A stretch of DNA of 64,000 bases from Streptococcus australis. GTDB lineage: Bacteria > Bacillota > Bacilli > Lactobacillales > Streptococcaceae. This document shows positions 30,813 through 39,136 of the stretch, piece by piece. The position numbers were made by a program, and so were the translations under genes. The notes under the pieces were generated by a model. It was not told where the DNA came from. It worked only from the letters and a program-made list of their open reading frames with translations, and ran no database searches. Numbering within the stretch: position 1 is the first letter of the stretch; each line of letters opens with the position of its first letter. The DNA is taken from the NCBI RefSeq assembly GCF_015553625.1, contig NZ_JADNGY010000001.1, positions 62,001 through 126,000 of the forward strand. The letters are read 5' to 3'.

Positions 30813-31235
30813 ATGAAAAAAGAAAAATATCCCTCAAATGAGAAAACAAGACAAATACTGCAAGACAATTTAAAGTCTATCAGAGAAATCTTAAATTGGA
30901 CTAGTGAAGATTTAGGTAATCTTATTGGTGTCACTAAACAAACTATTAGTAATCTAGAAACAAAAAATAGCAAACTAACCAAACTACATTATATTGCAAT
31001 ACGAACAGTAGTTGATTTTGAAATTGAAAAACTAAAGTCAGCCGACTCTGATAGAGCTGAGCGTGCTGAAATGCTATTAGAAGTATTGTCTAAAGCCGAG
31101 GAAGAGAATCTAGATTTTGATGAAATCTCTCAGGCTTCGAAACTAATTGTCTCCTCAAAGTCTGCTGCTATTGCAGGTAAAATTATTGGTGCGTTAGTAC
31201 CAATCCTTTTAATTGGTCTCAATAAAAAAAAATAG
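30813..31235 (+). CDS. XRE-type regulator with C-terminal membrane anchor
   Basis: A 140-residue protein. The N-terminal helix-turn-helix (about 15-72) has the Cro/CI pattern LGNLIGVTKQTISNLETKN. A charged helical linker (about 75-115) leads to a single hydrophobic segment at the very C-terminus (AIAGKIIGALVPILLIGL, about 119-136) ending in Lys residues. A DNA-binding protein fixed in the membrane by its tail is unusual and suggests it senses membrane state or a membrane partner. A TATAAT box lies at 30779-30784. It is divergent from the four small genes and is the obvious candidate for their control. Confidence 0.8.
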   Translation: MKKEKYPSNEKTRQILQDNLKSIREILNWTSEDLGNLIGVTKQTISNLETKNSKLTKLHYIAIRTVVDFEIEKLKSADSDRAERAEMLLEVLSKAEEENLDFDEISQASKLIVSSKSAAIAGKIIGALVPILLIGLNKKK

Positions 31236-31273
31236 AAATTAGTAAATTGGAACACTGAACAAACTCTCTGAAT

Positions 31274-31325
31274 AAAAGCTCCTCTTCTTGCTGTAAAAAA
31301 TAGTTAATAGAGGAGCTTTTTTTCC
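31274..31325 (+). terminator. Terminator of the HTH gene
   Basis: AAAAGCTCCTCT (31274-31285) pairs with AGAGGAGCTTTT (31309-31320), followed by TTT. Confidence 0.85.
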
Positions 31326-31346
31326 TAGATTGTCAAATTAAGCTAG

Positions 31347-31507
31347 ACAGAAAAAGCATCCCGTATTTTTGATACGAAATGCTTTCAATAAGTGTAAATA
31401 AGTTTTAACGTTTACTAAATTGTGATGCTTTACGAGCTTTTTTCAAGCCTGGTTTGGAAAGTATGAATTTCAGTTGGACTAAAAACAGCGTAATATCAAG
31501 ACTTTTC
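31347..31507. repeat. rpsI 3'-end attachment repeat, copy B
   Basis: A terminator hairpin (AAAGCAT...ATGCTTT), then at 31405-31455 codons on the minus strand that read [16 protein letters not shown]-stop, exactly the C-terminus of RpsI, and about 50 bases of element end. It aligns without gaps to copy C (34016-34176) with about seven differences by eye. The rest of the gap to 31768 is AT-rich with a CGCTTTTATAAAAGCG hairpin and no gene. Confidence 0.85.
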
Positions 31508-31768
31508 TCCGCTTTTATAAAAGCGTTTTTCCAATCAAATTCAACTAATTTTATCTAAATGGTGTGGATTTTACCCCCAAAATTACAGAGAATGGAGCTG
31601 ATAAACACTAAACGTTCACACCATTAGTTAAATGATTTTTTTCATCATTTTTCTTAGATGATAGAACTTCTAATTTATTTCTTATTCAAGCAAAAACAAC
31701 CTGCTATAAGTAAGAAAGAGGAAGATACAAGAAAAACACGGCGTAAAAACCGATTCAGTTCATTGTCC

Positions 31769-32818
31769 TCAATCCTTGTCTGCTTCATTTTCTTTTACGA
31801 GATCGTTTTGTGAATCTTTTTCAGAGAGTTTTTGATCAATATACTTGTCAATGTTTTCATAAAATTCCTTGGTCGCTTCACTATCTAATGTTGGCGAGTT
31901 CTGAACTTGATTCACTTTCAATTGAACAGATTGAATACCGTAAGAGGCTTGTTTTTGGTGGAGTGTTTCTAATTCTTCTTCTGAAATCGGATCTCCAACA
32001 ACCGTCAAGACCAATTCATTGTTACTTGACTTGTAGACTTGATTAATAACCGTATAATTGGCGAACTCTTTTCCTACAAACTGTTTGATCCCTTCTTTGC
32101 GCGCTTGTTCTATTGTCAGAGTAACTGCCGAATAGCTAGCTGGAAGAATCAACAATACAATCAAAGAAATCAAGCCAATTCTCATTTTAATGCTCAGCTC
32201 TTTAAATGAAGTTAAAGGAGATTTTCTCATCAAAATTCTTGTTCCAACAATGTTGGCTAGCATGATAAAGACACAGTTGATCAAGAAAAGATAGAGAGCC
32301 CCCAATAAAAATCGTACATTCCCATTAGCTAAACCATAGCCAGCAGTACAGATAGGCGGCATCAAAGCTGTAGCAATGGCTACTCCTGGCACGATATTGT
32401 TTGCTTCTTTTTTCCTTGAACCGATCACACCAGCAATCCCACCAGCAATAGCAATGAGAACATCCCAAATGGTTGGAGAGGTTCGTGCGATCAACTCGCT
32501 ACTTGCATAAGACAAGGGAGAAATCCAGAAATACAGAGTCGAGACAAGCAAACTGACCAACACTTGAGTCAATAAAACCTCTAGAGATTGCTTGATTAAA
32601 CGCGTATCAAAAATAGCTAAACCGAATCCCAGTCCAACAATCGGTGTCATGAGAGGTGAAATTAACATGGCTCCAATAATAACAGCTGTTGAATTCATAT
32701 TTAGACCGATAGAGGCAATAAAAATTGCACACATCAAAATCGCTGTATCTCTCAATCGAACATGAAGGTCATCGTATAATTTCTCACGGTATTCCCGTGT
32801 TGAATAATTGGCAGTCAT
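31769..32818 (-). CDS. DUF389 (TIGR00341) membrane protein
   Basis: A 349-residue membrane protein. The DUF389 core (about 20-200) has hydrophobic segments with the conserved MNSTAVIIGAMLISPLMTPIVGLG and NNIVPGVAIATALMPPICTAGYGLA blocks. A soluble C-terminal domain (about 225-315) follows, with a charged tail. The biochemical role of the family is not established. Its start overlaps the stop of the K+ channel gene by 4 bases, which suggests a joint role in ion homeostasis. It lies in the cargo between attachment copies B and C. Confidence 0.85.
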   Translation of the reverse strand: MTANYSTREYREKLYDDLHVRLRDTAILMCAIFIASIGLNMNSTAVIIGAMLISPLMTPIVGLGFGLAIFDTRLIKQSLEVLLTQVLVSLLVSTLYFWISPLSYASSELIARTSPTIWDVLIAIAGGIAGVIGSRKKEANNIVPGVAIATALMPPICTAGYGLANGNVRFLLGALYLFLINCVFIMLANIVGTRILMRKSPLTSFKELSIKMRIGLISLIVLLILPASYSAVTLTIEQARKEGIKQFVGKEFANYTVINQVYKSSNNELVLTVVGDPISEEELETLHQKQASYGIQSVQLKVNQVQNSPTLDSEATKEFYENIDKYIDQKLSEKDSQNDLVKENEADKD

Positions 32819-33138
32819 TTGTCCTCTCCTCTTTCCTTATTTAAATCGGTATAATAATTAATAATAACAGCTGATAAACAGCCAAAAAATATGAGCCCAT
32901 AAATCGTCAAGAAGACACTGGTAATCCTTCCAATCAAGGTCACAGCTAGGAGATCCCCGTAGCCGACAGTCGTCGAAGTCACAAAAGCATACCAAAGACC
33001 GTCTCCGTAATTTGTGATAGCAGGTTCAACTAGGAAAAGCACGCCTCCTGACCCAAAAACAAAGGTCACAAAACTCAGAGCAAACCGAGTAAAACCCGTA
33101 ACCTGTATAATATGCCATAACATTTTTAAACGTCTCAT
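32815..33138 (-). CDS. Two-TM potassium channel
   Basis: A 107-residue minimal K+ channel subunit of the 2-TM/pore type. The selectivity filter is TVGYGD at 57-62, between membrane segments at about 20-38 and 74-95. There is no RCK domain, so gating is unclear. AAGGAG precedes the ATG. It is translationally coupled to the DUF389 gene. TMEM175 remnants, also of a K+ channel family, lie upstream. Confidence 0.88.
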   Translation of the reverse strand: MRRLKMLWHIIQVTGFTRFALSFVTFVFGSGGVLFLVEPAITNYGDGLWYAFVTSTTVGYGDLLAVTLIGRITSVFLTIYGLIFFGCLSAVIINYYTDLNKERGEDK

Positions 33139-33151
33139 TTGTTCTCCTTAT

Positions 33152-33496
33152 TCATACTAGCTCCTGACCGAGCCGTTTTTTCCAATAATCAAAGTGAAGA
33201 TAGGACATGATCTCCATCAGAGAAAGATAGACAAACTGATAGATCTGATTTAAGCTGATTATCAACTGATATTGTTTGAAAAATGACTGGAAGAAAGACC
33301 AGATATGACTGTCTTGAATCAGTCCCTTCTTAATATCAGACAGGATATTAGCTAAAGCTCCCAAGGACTGAAACGGTAAATCCTTGACATTTATATAGAT
33401 CCGGTCCACCACATCATTCAGACTGGTATCTTGGATGGCATGAAATTCTCCAAAGAGAACTCCTGCCGCTCCAAGAGTAGAAACAAATTCCACCAA
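33152..33496 (-). CDS. Unrecognised ORF overlapping the TMEM175 fragment
   Basis: An open frame of 114 codons running from within the truncated TMEM175 frame to 13 bases before the K+ channel gene. The product is mixed hydrophobic/amphipathic (SLGALANILSDIKKGLIQ, FVYLSLMEIMSYLHFDY) with no recognised motif, and no good ribosome site is seen at its GTG. It may be the 3' part of another gene fused to the TMEM175 fragment by deletion. Confidence 0.3.
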   Translation of the reverse strand: MVEFVSTLGAAGVLFGEFHAIQDTSLNDVVDRIYINVKDLPFQSLGALANILSDIKKGLIQDSHIWSFFQSFFKQYQLIISLNQIYQFVYLSLMEIMSYLHFDYWKKRLGQELV

Positions 33497-33720
33497 ATAA
33501 TTTCTGAGGAAATTTTCTCAACCTTTTCCCATAATGTGTTTAGTGCCATCCATAACGATCCCAACCAGAAAAAGGAAAGAAAACAAGCAAAGAAATTTTG
33601 CCGTAAATCCCAAAAAGCTTCAAGACTTGGTGTTGTTGGTTTTTCTAACTCTAAAACCAAGATGGTCATAATAATTGCTAGAACAGCATCTGTCAATACA
33701 ATTAATCTGTCTTTCTTCAT
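33418..33720 (-). pseudogene. TMEM175 (DUF1211) K+ channel, N-terminal fragment
   Basis: Residues 1-100 of a broken gene. The start KKDRLIVLTDAVLAIIMTILVLELEKP and the following FFWLGSLWMALNTLWEKVEKISSEIIWWN are the first two membrane segments of bacterial TMEM175-type channels (normally about 200 residues). The frame then leaves the family sequence after WWNLFLL. The missing C-terminal half is recognisable at 34290-34550, on the same strand but at higher coordinates, that is upstream, so the two halves are in swapped order. Confidence 0.75.
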
Positions 33721-34008
33721 CGGATTGCATCCCCTTTCTTTTTTGTAACATTCTATCTTATCGCATAATATTGGATATTCTTTCATAATCCGACTACAAA
33801 CAAAAATAAACCAAAAAGTATGTCCCTATTATACTATATTTAACTCTAGAAGTATTCATCCATCTAATTAATAAATATATCATATTTCACAATAAGTGAA
33901 TACTATCAAAGATTCATCCCCTTTCACTTCATCATGTAGTGTTGCTTAGATTTATCAAAAACAACCAAATTTGTATTAATTTCAAGTATCACCTAGTTAC
34001 AAAAATTT

Positions 34009-34176
34009 GGGGTGAACAGAAAAAGCATCCCGTATTTTTGATACGAAATGCTTTCAATAAGTTTAAATAAGTTTTAACGTTTACTAAATTGTGATGCTTT
34101 ACGAGCTTTTTTCAAGCCTGGTTTGGAAAGTATGGGTTTCAGATGGACTAAAAATAGCGTAATATCAGGGCTTTTC
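34009..34176. repeat. rpsI 3'-end attachment repeat, copy C
   Basis: The same 161-base unit as copy B (34016-34176), with the rpsI C-terminal codons at 34074-34124. It is directly preceded by GGGGTGAA (34009-34016), the motif repeated three times beside the integrase relic at 41 kb. The flanking gaps (33787-34008 and 34177-34289) are AT-rich with no gene seen. Confidence 0.85.
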
Positions 34177-34289
34177 AGAACGATATCTACTAATTGATTT
34201 CATAAAATTTGAATCAATATTTTTTAAACGGGGAAATAGTTTAGGTCTCTAAGCATTAAAATAATACACCTAACTTTGGTCACCGTTTT

Positions 34290-34550
34290 TTAGTTATTCA
34301 CTCTTTTTTCGGATAGTGTTTTTAAAGTTATGATGTAAAATGCCGCAATTAAAACACTATACATCATAATCAGAGGATAGACAATTAAGGATAGAATCAA
34401 TCCCACTCCTTTAATTATTAGGTCAGGTATCAATAACTTCCTATATTGTGCGGTAGCTTCAAGTAATTCTTTCTGATCTATATTGGGTTTATCAATTACT
34501 TTATGTAAAAAACAGTTTGCTACCGTTGAAACAACAACGATTATAATCTC
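34290..34550 (-). pseudogene. TMEM175 (DUF1211) K+ channel, C-terminal fragment
   Basis: An uninterrupted frame without a start codon. It encodes VVSTVANCFLHKVIDKPN, then a soluble helix and two membrane segments (IIKGVGLILSLIVYPLIMM and SVLIAAFYIITL), ending LSEKRVNN and a stop. This is the second half of a TMEM175-type channel. It sits between attachment copy C and the cadC stop, in the same frame as cadC. The matching first half is at 33418-33720. Confidence 0.7.
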
Positions 34551-34583
34551 CCTATAATCATGGAAAAGTAGTAAAAATAGTTG

Positions 34584-34922
34584 TTATCCTAGTTGATTAA
34601 AAAAATCTCTGATTTCCTCATCTTTTATAAAATAATATATAATTTTCCCCTCTCTTCTAGTGTCCAAGATGTTTTGATTGGCTAGTTTACGAAGATGGTG
34701 GGAGGCAGATGCCATACTGAGATTTAATAAACAGGCTATATCGCAGACACAGAGTTCTTCGACGGCAAGGAGATAAAAGATGATATTTATCTGTTTATTA
34801 TCGGTAAATTTTGATAAAATGCGAAGTGATTTTTGGACTTTTTCCTTTTCAAGGTAGTTCGTTGCGGTTGTAACATTTTGTTGATTTATAACATCCACTT
34901 GACAGATACTATCTTTTTTCAT
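34584..34922 (-). CDS. cadC: ArsR/SmtB-family metal repressor CadC
   Basis: A 112-residue winged-helix repressor. The metal-site motif ELCVCDIACLL (about residues 57-67) is the alpha-3 Cys pair of CadC, and an N-terminal Cys (about 6) could complete the site. The recognition helix is in SMASASHHLRKL. CadC releases DNA on binding Cd, Pb or Zn. The ATG at 34922 has GGAG 8 bases upstream. It follows cadD by 11 bases; a CadC-type palindrome lies in the cadD promoter. Confidence 0.88.
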   Translation of the reverse strand: MKKDSICQVDVINQQNVTTATNYLEKEKVQKSLRILSKFTDNKQINIIFYLLAVEELCVCDIACLLNLSMASASHHLRKLANQNILDTRREGKIIYYFIKDEEIRDFFNQLG

Positions 34923-34933
34923 AATTTTTTCTC

Positions 34934-35548
34934 CTAGCCTAACACAGCCCATAGCATGTCAAAGCTGTTGTTTTCAATCAGGATATACATCCCCAATCCT
35001 AAATAGACAACGGCAATAAACCATCTGCTATATTTTTCCAAAGTTTCTCCAACAGAAGGGACTTGTGCTAATTTTTGGGCAGAAAAAACCAAGAGATAAA
35101 TCATGACTAGAAAAGTAAGTAAAGTCACTATCAAATTCGCTAAATTTAAGGTGGTAAAATATGGGACAAAGACACCAATATTGTCAGCGCCACAACTTGC
35201 AAAAGTAATCATAGCGACTAGAAAAATCAGGTTTTTATTGTCTTTTCGCAAACCATCTTTTGCAATAGCTTCTCCATCAGAATCTCCTAAAAGCAAAACT
35301 TTGAGGCCTAGGAAAATTGGAATCAAACCGAGTAAACCTAAAATCTCTTTACTAGGAATATAATTTAAGACAAATGCAAAAAGCAAACTTAGGAATATTA
35401 GACTAACAGAGCCTAGAAATTGTCCTAAATAGATGTTAATGATGTCCTTTCTGCTTTTTCTTTTGGCAAAAAATAACATTAGGATAATAAGTAAGTCTAC
35501 GGCTGTCCCAGAATACAGGATTATTGAAGTAACAATATTTTGAATCAT
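34934..35548 (-). CDS. cadD: Cadmium resistance transporter CadD
   Basis: A 204-residue membrane protein of the CadD family with about five membrane segments and no ATPase motif; it gives cadmium (and some zinc) resistance. Conserved features are an N-terminal TSIILYSGTAVDLLIILMLFF segment and a TFASCGADNIGVFVPYF block. The ATG at 35548 follows GAGG by 6 bases; an upstream ATG lies inside the operator and is rejected. It is the first gene of cadD-cadC, cargo between attachment copies C and D. Confidence 0.88.
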   Translation of the reverse strand: MIQNIVTSIILYSGTAVDLLIILMLFFAKRKSRKDIINIYLGQFLGSVSLIFLSLLFAFVLNYIPSKEILGLLGLIPIFLGLKVLLLGDSDGEAIAKDGLRKDNKNLIFLVAMITFASCGADNIGVFVPYFTTLNLANLIVTLLTFLVMIYLLVFSAQKLAQVPSVGETLEKYSRWFIAVVYLGLGMYILIENNSFDMLWAVLG

Positions 35549-35557
35549 AAAACACCT

Positions 35558-35609
35558 CATTCAAATATATTTTTGAATGTATTCTAACATTAACCTTTGT
35601 AGATGTCAA
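35558..35609 (-). promoter_or_regulatory. cad promoter with CadC operator
   Basis: On the minus strand TTGACA, 17 bases, TAGAAT (35609 to 35581), followed at once by the inverted repeat CATTCAAA...TTTGAATG (35558-35579). The palindrome resembles the CadC operator of staphylococcal plasmids. It covers the start of transcription, as expected for a repressor. Confidence 0.8.
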
Positions 35610-35718
35610 CTTAAAATCCACCAATTAATAATTGCATGTCAATATTTGTATTGTGAAACTAGTTTCAGAAATATATAGTCTTAAAGTATGTCCACTGCCA
35701 ATGGTTTTTTCAATATTT

Positions 35719-35747
35719 AAAAGGAGAGAACCAATTTGGTCCTCTCC
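35719..35747 (-). terminator. Terminator of the metal ATPase gene
   Basis: GGAGAGGACCAA pairs with TTGGTTCTCTCC, followed by TTTT on the minus strand. Confidence 0.8.
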
Positions 35748-35847
35748 AGGGTATAATTTTCCACCAACCCACTACAGTTGACAAAGAACCGTTATTCTCA
35801 AATGAGACAACTCCTTTTAGTTTTTATAACCTCAGCTTCTCGGTCTC

Positions 35848-37911
35848 TTACCTACTTTTAATAGAAAGACTACGAAGGACGATTCTTAAAGTAGTCAGAT
35901 TGTGCAATATCGAAAGATTAGATGGGCTTAACCAATTTAACAACCCAAATCCAATTAAACTTCCATTTATTACAACTGTTTCTTGAATATTTCTTTGAAT
36001 TAATTTCTGCAACGATTCAGATAAAGAATTCAATTCCTCGAAGAAATCTAAACGATTATCTAATAATAAAATATCACTCATCTGCTTAGAAATATCAGCA
36101 CTTTCATTCATCACAACCCCAATATCTGCAAGCGTCAAGGCAGCAGAGTCGTTTAACCCGTCTCCAACCATCAAAATAGTTCGGCCAGCTTTCTGTAATT
36201 CCTGAACCAACTGAAACTTACCATCTGGTTTTAAATCAGTATAAACGTTGTCAAATGGCAGATCTTTAACCAACTCTTCTGTTCTAGCCAACGTATCACC
36301 AGTTGCCAGAATCAGTTTTTTCCCTTGGCGCTTTAGCTTTTTCAATGCAACTTTCGCCTCGCTTCTCAAGGGAGTGTGGATACAAAACATCCCAATTAAT
36401 TCTTTCTTATAAGCCAAAAACAATAAATTGTAATGAGTCTTATATTGCTCAATCAAGGCCAGCTGCTCAGAACTAATTCTTACCTGTTCGTCTTGCATTA
36501 GTACATAATTTCCAATGACAACCGATTGACCATCAATTTGCGATTTAATCCCTTTGCTTGCAACATACTGAAGCTTGCCATGCATTTCTTCGTGTTCAAT
36601 GCCTTCAATTTCAGCTTGTTTAACAATTGCATTGGCAATAGGATGATAGATATGTTCCTCCAAACATGCACTTATTCTTAAAATATCTTTCTCAGTATAA
36701 TCTCCGAAAGGAAGAACCTTTTCAACCAAAGGATAACTCGTCGTGATGGTACCCGTTTTATCAAACAAGAAAGTATCCACTTCCAGATATTTTTCTAATA
36801 CATCACCATCTTTAATAACCATTTCTCGATTTAGACCTTCCTTTATGGCCGTAAGGTAGGCTACAGGTGTGGATATTTTTAGAGCACATGAAAAATCCAC
36901 CAATAAAAAGGAAATGGCTTTTGAAAACGAACCTGTTAACAGATAAGTCAAACCAGCACCTAAGAAGTTATATTTTACAACCTTGTCTGCCATCCTAATA
37001 AAATGACGTTGTTTTGTCTTCTTACTCTCTTCAGATTTTTTCATCAGATTGATGAGTTGCAAAATACGACTGTTTATCTGATTATCAGTCACACGAATTC
37101 TTAACTCTCCTGTTTCCAAAACAGTATTCGCACATACAGAATCTCCCTCTTTCTTTTCAACAGGGAAGCTCTCTCCAGTCAAGGAACTCTCATTGACCAT
37201 GCCTAATCCTGAAACCACTTGGCCGTCAAACAAGATTTCATTACCTTGGGAGACAACTAATACATCACCTACTTGAACATCAGAACTCTTGATGCTGATG
37301 ACCATGTCTCCCCGCACTAAGAAAACATCACTTTCTTTAGCAAGAAGGCTTTGTTCCAAATCTGTTGCTGTTTTTTTTAAAGACCACTGATCCAGATGAT
37401 TACCCAAATCAAGCATAAACATGATGTTGCTAGCTGTCTTGGATTGGTTCATAAACAAGGACAACAAAATGGCCGAACAGTCCAAGACCTCCATGGTTAG
37501 TTCCTTGCGCGCTAAGGTTTGATAGGCTTCTTTGACATAACCCAAAGCCTGATAACAAGTCCAAATATAACGAATAGGGTAGGGTACAAAACTTCGAAAC
37601 AGCAAACGCTTAATCGCTGCACCCGATACAATTGAATAAGCACTCTCTTCTCTACGAATGGGAAGAGTCATCAAGTCCGAAACTTTCCCCTTGTCAATTT
37701 TTTTTAAAAAGGCCTCTGCATTTTCTAATACAGAGAAGCCTTCTTTCATACGTAGAGTAAAGTGCTGCTGATCCATATAAAACTGAATAGAGTCGATCCC
37801 TTTTTCATCTTTAGCCAAGGAACGAAGATAATCTTGAATATCCAAGGTCAGTGAAAACGAGGACGATAATCGGATATGTTGATATCCTCTGTGTAGCACT
37901 TTAAAAGACAT
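35848..37911 (-). CDS. P1B-type metal-transporting ATPase, atypical metal motif
   Basis: A 687-residue heavy-metal P-type ATPase. Seen: the actuator TGES near 246, phosphorylation motif DKTGT near 384, HP locus YHPIANAIVKQ and hinge GDGLNDSAAL. The transmembrane-4 metal motif, CPC, SPC or CPH in most P1B pumps, here reads DFSCALKISTP (about 339-349). The N-terminal 75 residues look like a degenerate HMA domain without CxxC. This does not fit Cu, Zn/Cd or Co exporters; it suggests the P1B-6/FezB or CtpC-like groups. The ATG at 37911 lies one base after the stop of the small membrane-protein gene. Confidence 0.85.
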   Translation of the reverse strand: MSFKVLHRGYQHIRLSSSFSLTLDIQDYLRSLAKDEKGIDSIQFYMDQQHFTLRMKEGFSVLENAEAFLKKIDKGKVSDLMTLPIRREESAYSIVSGAAIKRLLFRSFVPYPIRYIWTCYQALGYVKEAYQTLARKELTMEVLDCSAILLSLFMNQSKTASNIMFMLDLGNHLDQWSLKKTATDLEQSLLAKESDVFLVRGDMVISIKSSDVQVGDVLVVSQGNEILFDGQVVSGLGMVNESSLTGESFPVEKKEGDSVCANTVLETGELRIRVTDNQINSRILQLINLMKKSEESKKTKQRHFIRMADKVVKYNFLGAGLTYLLTGSFSKAISFLLVDFSCALKISTPVAYLTAIKEGLNREMVIKDGDVLEKYLEVDTFLFDKTGTITTSYPLVEKVLPFGDYTEKDILRISACLEEHIYHPIANAIVKQAEIEGIEHEEMHGKLQYVASKGIKSQIDGQSVVIGNYVLMQDEQVRISSEQLALIEQYKTHYNLLFLAYKKELIGMFCIHTPLRSEAKVALKKLKRQGKKLILATGDTLARTEELVKDLPFDNVYTDLKPDGKFQLVQELQKAGRTILMVGDGLNDSAALTLADIGVVMNESADISKQMSDILLLDNRLDFFEELNSLSESLQKLIQRNIQETVVINGSLIGFGLLNWLSPSNLSILHNLTTLRIVLRSLSIKSR

Positions 37912-37912
37912 A

Positions 37913-38191
37913 TTATTCACCTGTCAGGCTATCTAATTGTTCTTCTTTCTTTTCCTGTTCGTATAAATATTTAGCGTCTTGTAAAACATCATCACCGTGT
38001 TGTTTTACAACAGAAACAGATGCATCCAGTCCATCTTTCAATTTGTAAGCTTTAGCCAAGGCCTTAGAATAGCCTTTCTTAGCTTCTTTACTTGCTAAGA
38101 CTTTCAAGCCAAGCGTCCCAAATGCTACCCCTCCTAAGAAGAGAGATGATTTTTTCGCAACTTTTGCGACGTTTAATACTTCTTTTAACAT
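37913..38191 (-). CDS. DUF6110-like small membrane-associated protein
   Basis: A 92-residue protein: a Lys-flanked, Gly-rich hydrophobic segment (about 16-31, SLFLGGVAFGTLGLKVL) near the N-terminus and a charged helical remainder (SKEAKKGYSKALAKAYKLKD...). It resembles DUF6110 proteins, which I recall as neighbours of metal ATPases. The AGGAGG site is strong. Its stop is one base from the ATPase ATG, so the two are strictly co-expressed and probably form one functional unit. Confidence 0.7.
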   Translation of the reverse strand: MLKEVLNVAKVAKKSSLFLGGVAFGTLGLKVLASKEAKKGYSKALAKAYKLKDGLDASVSVVKQHGDDVLQDAKYLYEQEKKEEQLDSLTGE

Positions 38192-38212
38192 GTTTATTTC
38201 CTCCTTGTAACT

Positions 38213-38241
38213 ATTGTAGCGAAAAATGACAGCAAAAGCAA
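38213..38241 (-). promoter_or_regulatory. Promoter of the DUF6110-like/metal ATPase pair
   Basis: On the minus strand TTGCTT (38241-38236), 17 bases, TACAAT (38218-38213). AT-rich sequence with imperfect GATAT repeats lies upstream and may hold a regulator site. Confidence 0.6.
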
Positions 38242-38371
38242 TTGCTGATATCTGATATATAGATAAAATTCTCTATACTGATATTTAATTATATTATGAT
38301 GAAAACAATATACTTTATTTTTTGATACTGTCAATAATTATGTGTAAACACTTAAGTAGAGTTACGGAGTG

Positions 38372-38953
38372 TTAATTAAATAAGCTTTCAAGTGTATCAG
38401 AACATTGACCAAACCCTTTATGGATTCGTTGACTTTGCTTGAAATTATAATCTTCAAACAACGTAACTAAGTAACGTTCCAGAGCCTCCTCATTAGGAAA
38501 AAGAACCTTCTTTTTCGTTTGATGTTTGATTTCTTTGTTAAGAGACTCAATGAGGTTTGTCGAATACATGCTGTGCCAAATCTGGTAGGGAAACTGATAA
38601 AAAGTTAAAAGATTATCCGTCTTCTCCAGACTTTCCATGACTTTCCTATACTTTGGTTTCCATTCGGCGAGAAAGTCCTCTAAAGCTTGTCCTGCCATTT
38701 CTAAATTTTCAGCACGATAAATCATTATAAATTGCCCCAGAATAACCGCTCTATCTGCTCGTTTCACTTTACTAGCTAGATTTCGACTAATATGAATTAA
38801 GCAACATTGTTGTTTAGCTAATGGGTGAGCCTGACTGATAATCTGCTCAAGCCCCTTAAAGCCATCTGTAACTACAAGAGAAATCTGTTGGATTCCTTGG
38901 TTTTGAAGCTTGTCTAACAGGGTGGACCAAGAAGCATTGTTTTCTTGGGGCAA
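38372..38953 (-). pseudogene. IS256-family transposase, C-terminal fragment
   Basis: The last 193 residues of a mutator-type (IS256) transposase of about 390. The second catalytic Asp is in VVTDGFKGLEQ and the Glu in YSTNLIESLNKEIK; CCLIHISRN is also typical. The N-terminal half with the first Asp is missing; the frame is cut at about 38950. It lies between the metal ATPase unit and attachment copy D, marking past rearrangement there. Confidence 0.85.
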
Positions 38954-39025
38954 CTGTGCATAGCATATCTCTATGCGACTAAAGTCGCTAGAGCTATCCT
39001 AATTGCGCACCGCCAGTTCTCATAG

Positions 39026-39136
39026 AAAAAAACACCTTGCAAGATGCAAAGTGTTTTCGTTTGTATTCTGCTGTCCAGCAACGAATTAACGTTTAGAGAA
39101 CTGGCTAGCTTTACGAGCCTTTTTCAAGCCTGTTTT
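39026..39136. repeat. rpsI 3'-end attachment repeat, copy D
   Basis: A terminator (AAACACcTTGCA, loop, TGCAAaGTGTTTT; 39030-39056), then at 39086-39136 codons on the minus strand for [16 protein letters not shown]-stop. The peptide differs from RpsI by one residue, but codon choice differs from copies B and C and from rpsI, so this element end came from another source. Confidence 0.75.

Noticed and set aside
38954-39025. Short palindromes GCGACTaaAGTCGC and GCATAG...CTATGC as an IS256 end
   Set aside because: No matching inverted end at the other side of the transposase fragment, so no insertion-sequence boundary can be drawn.
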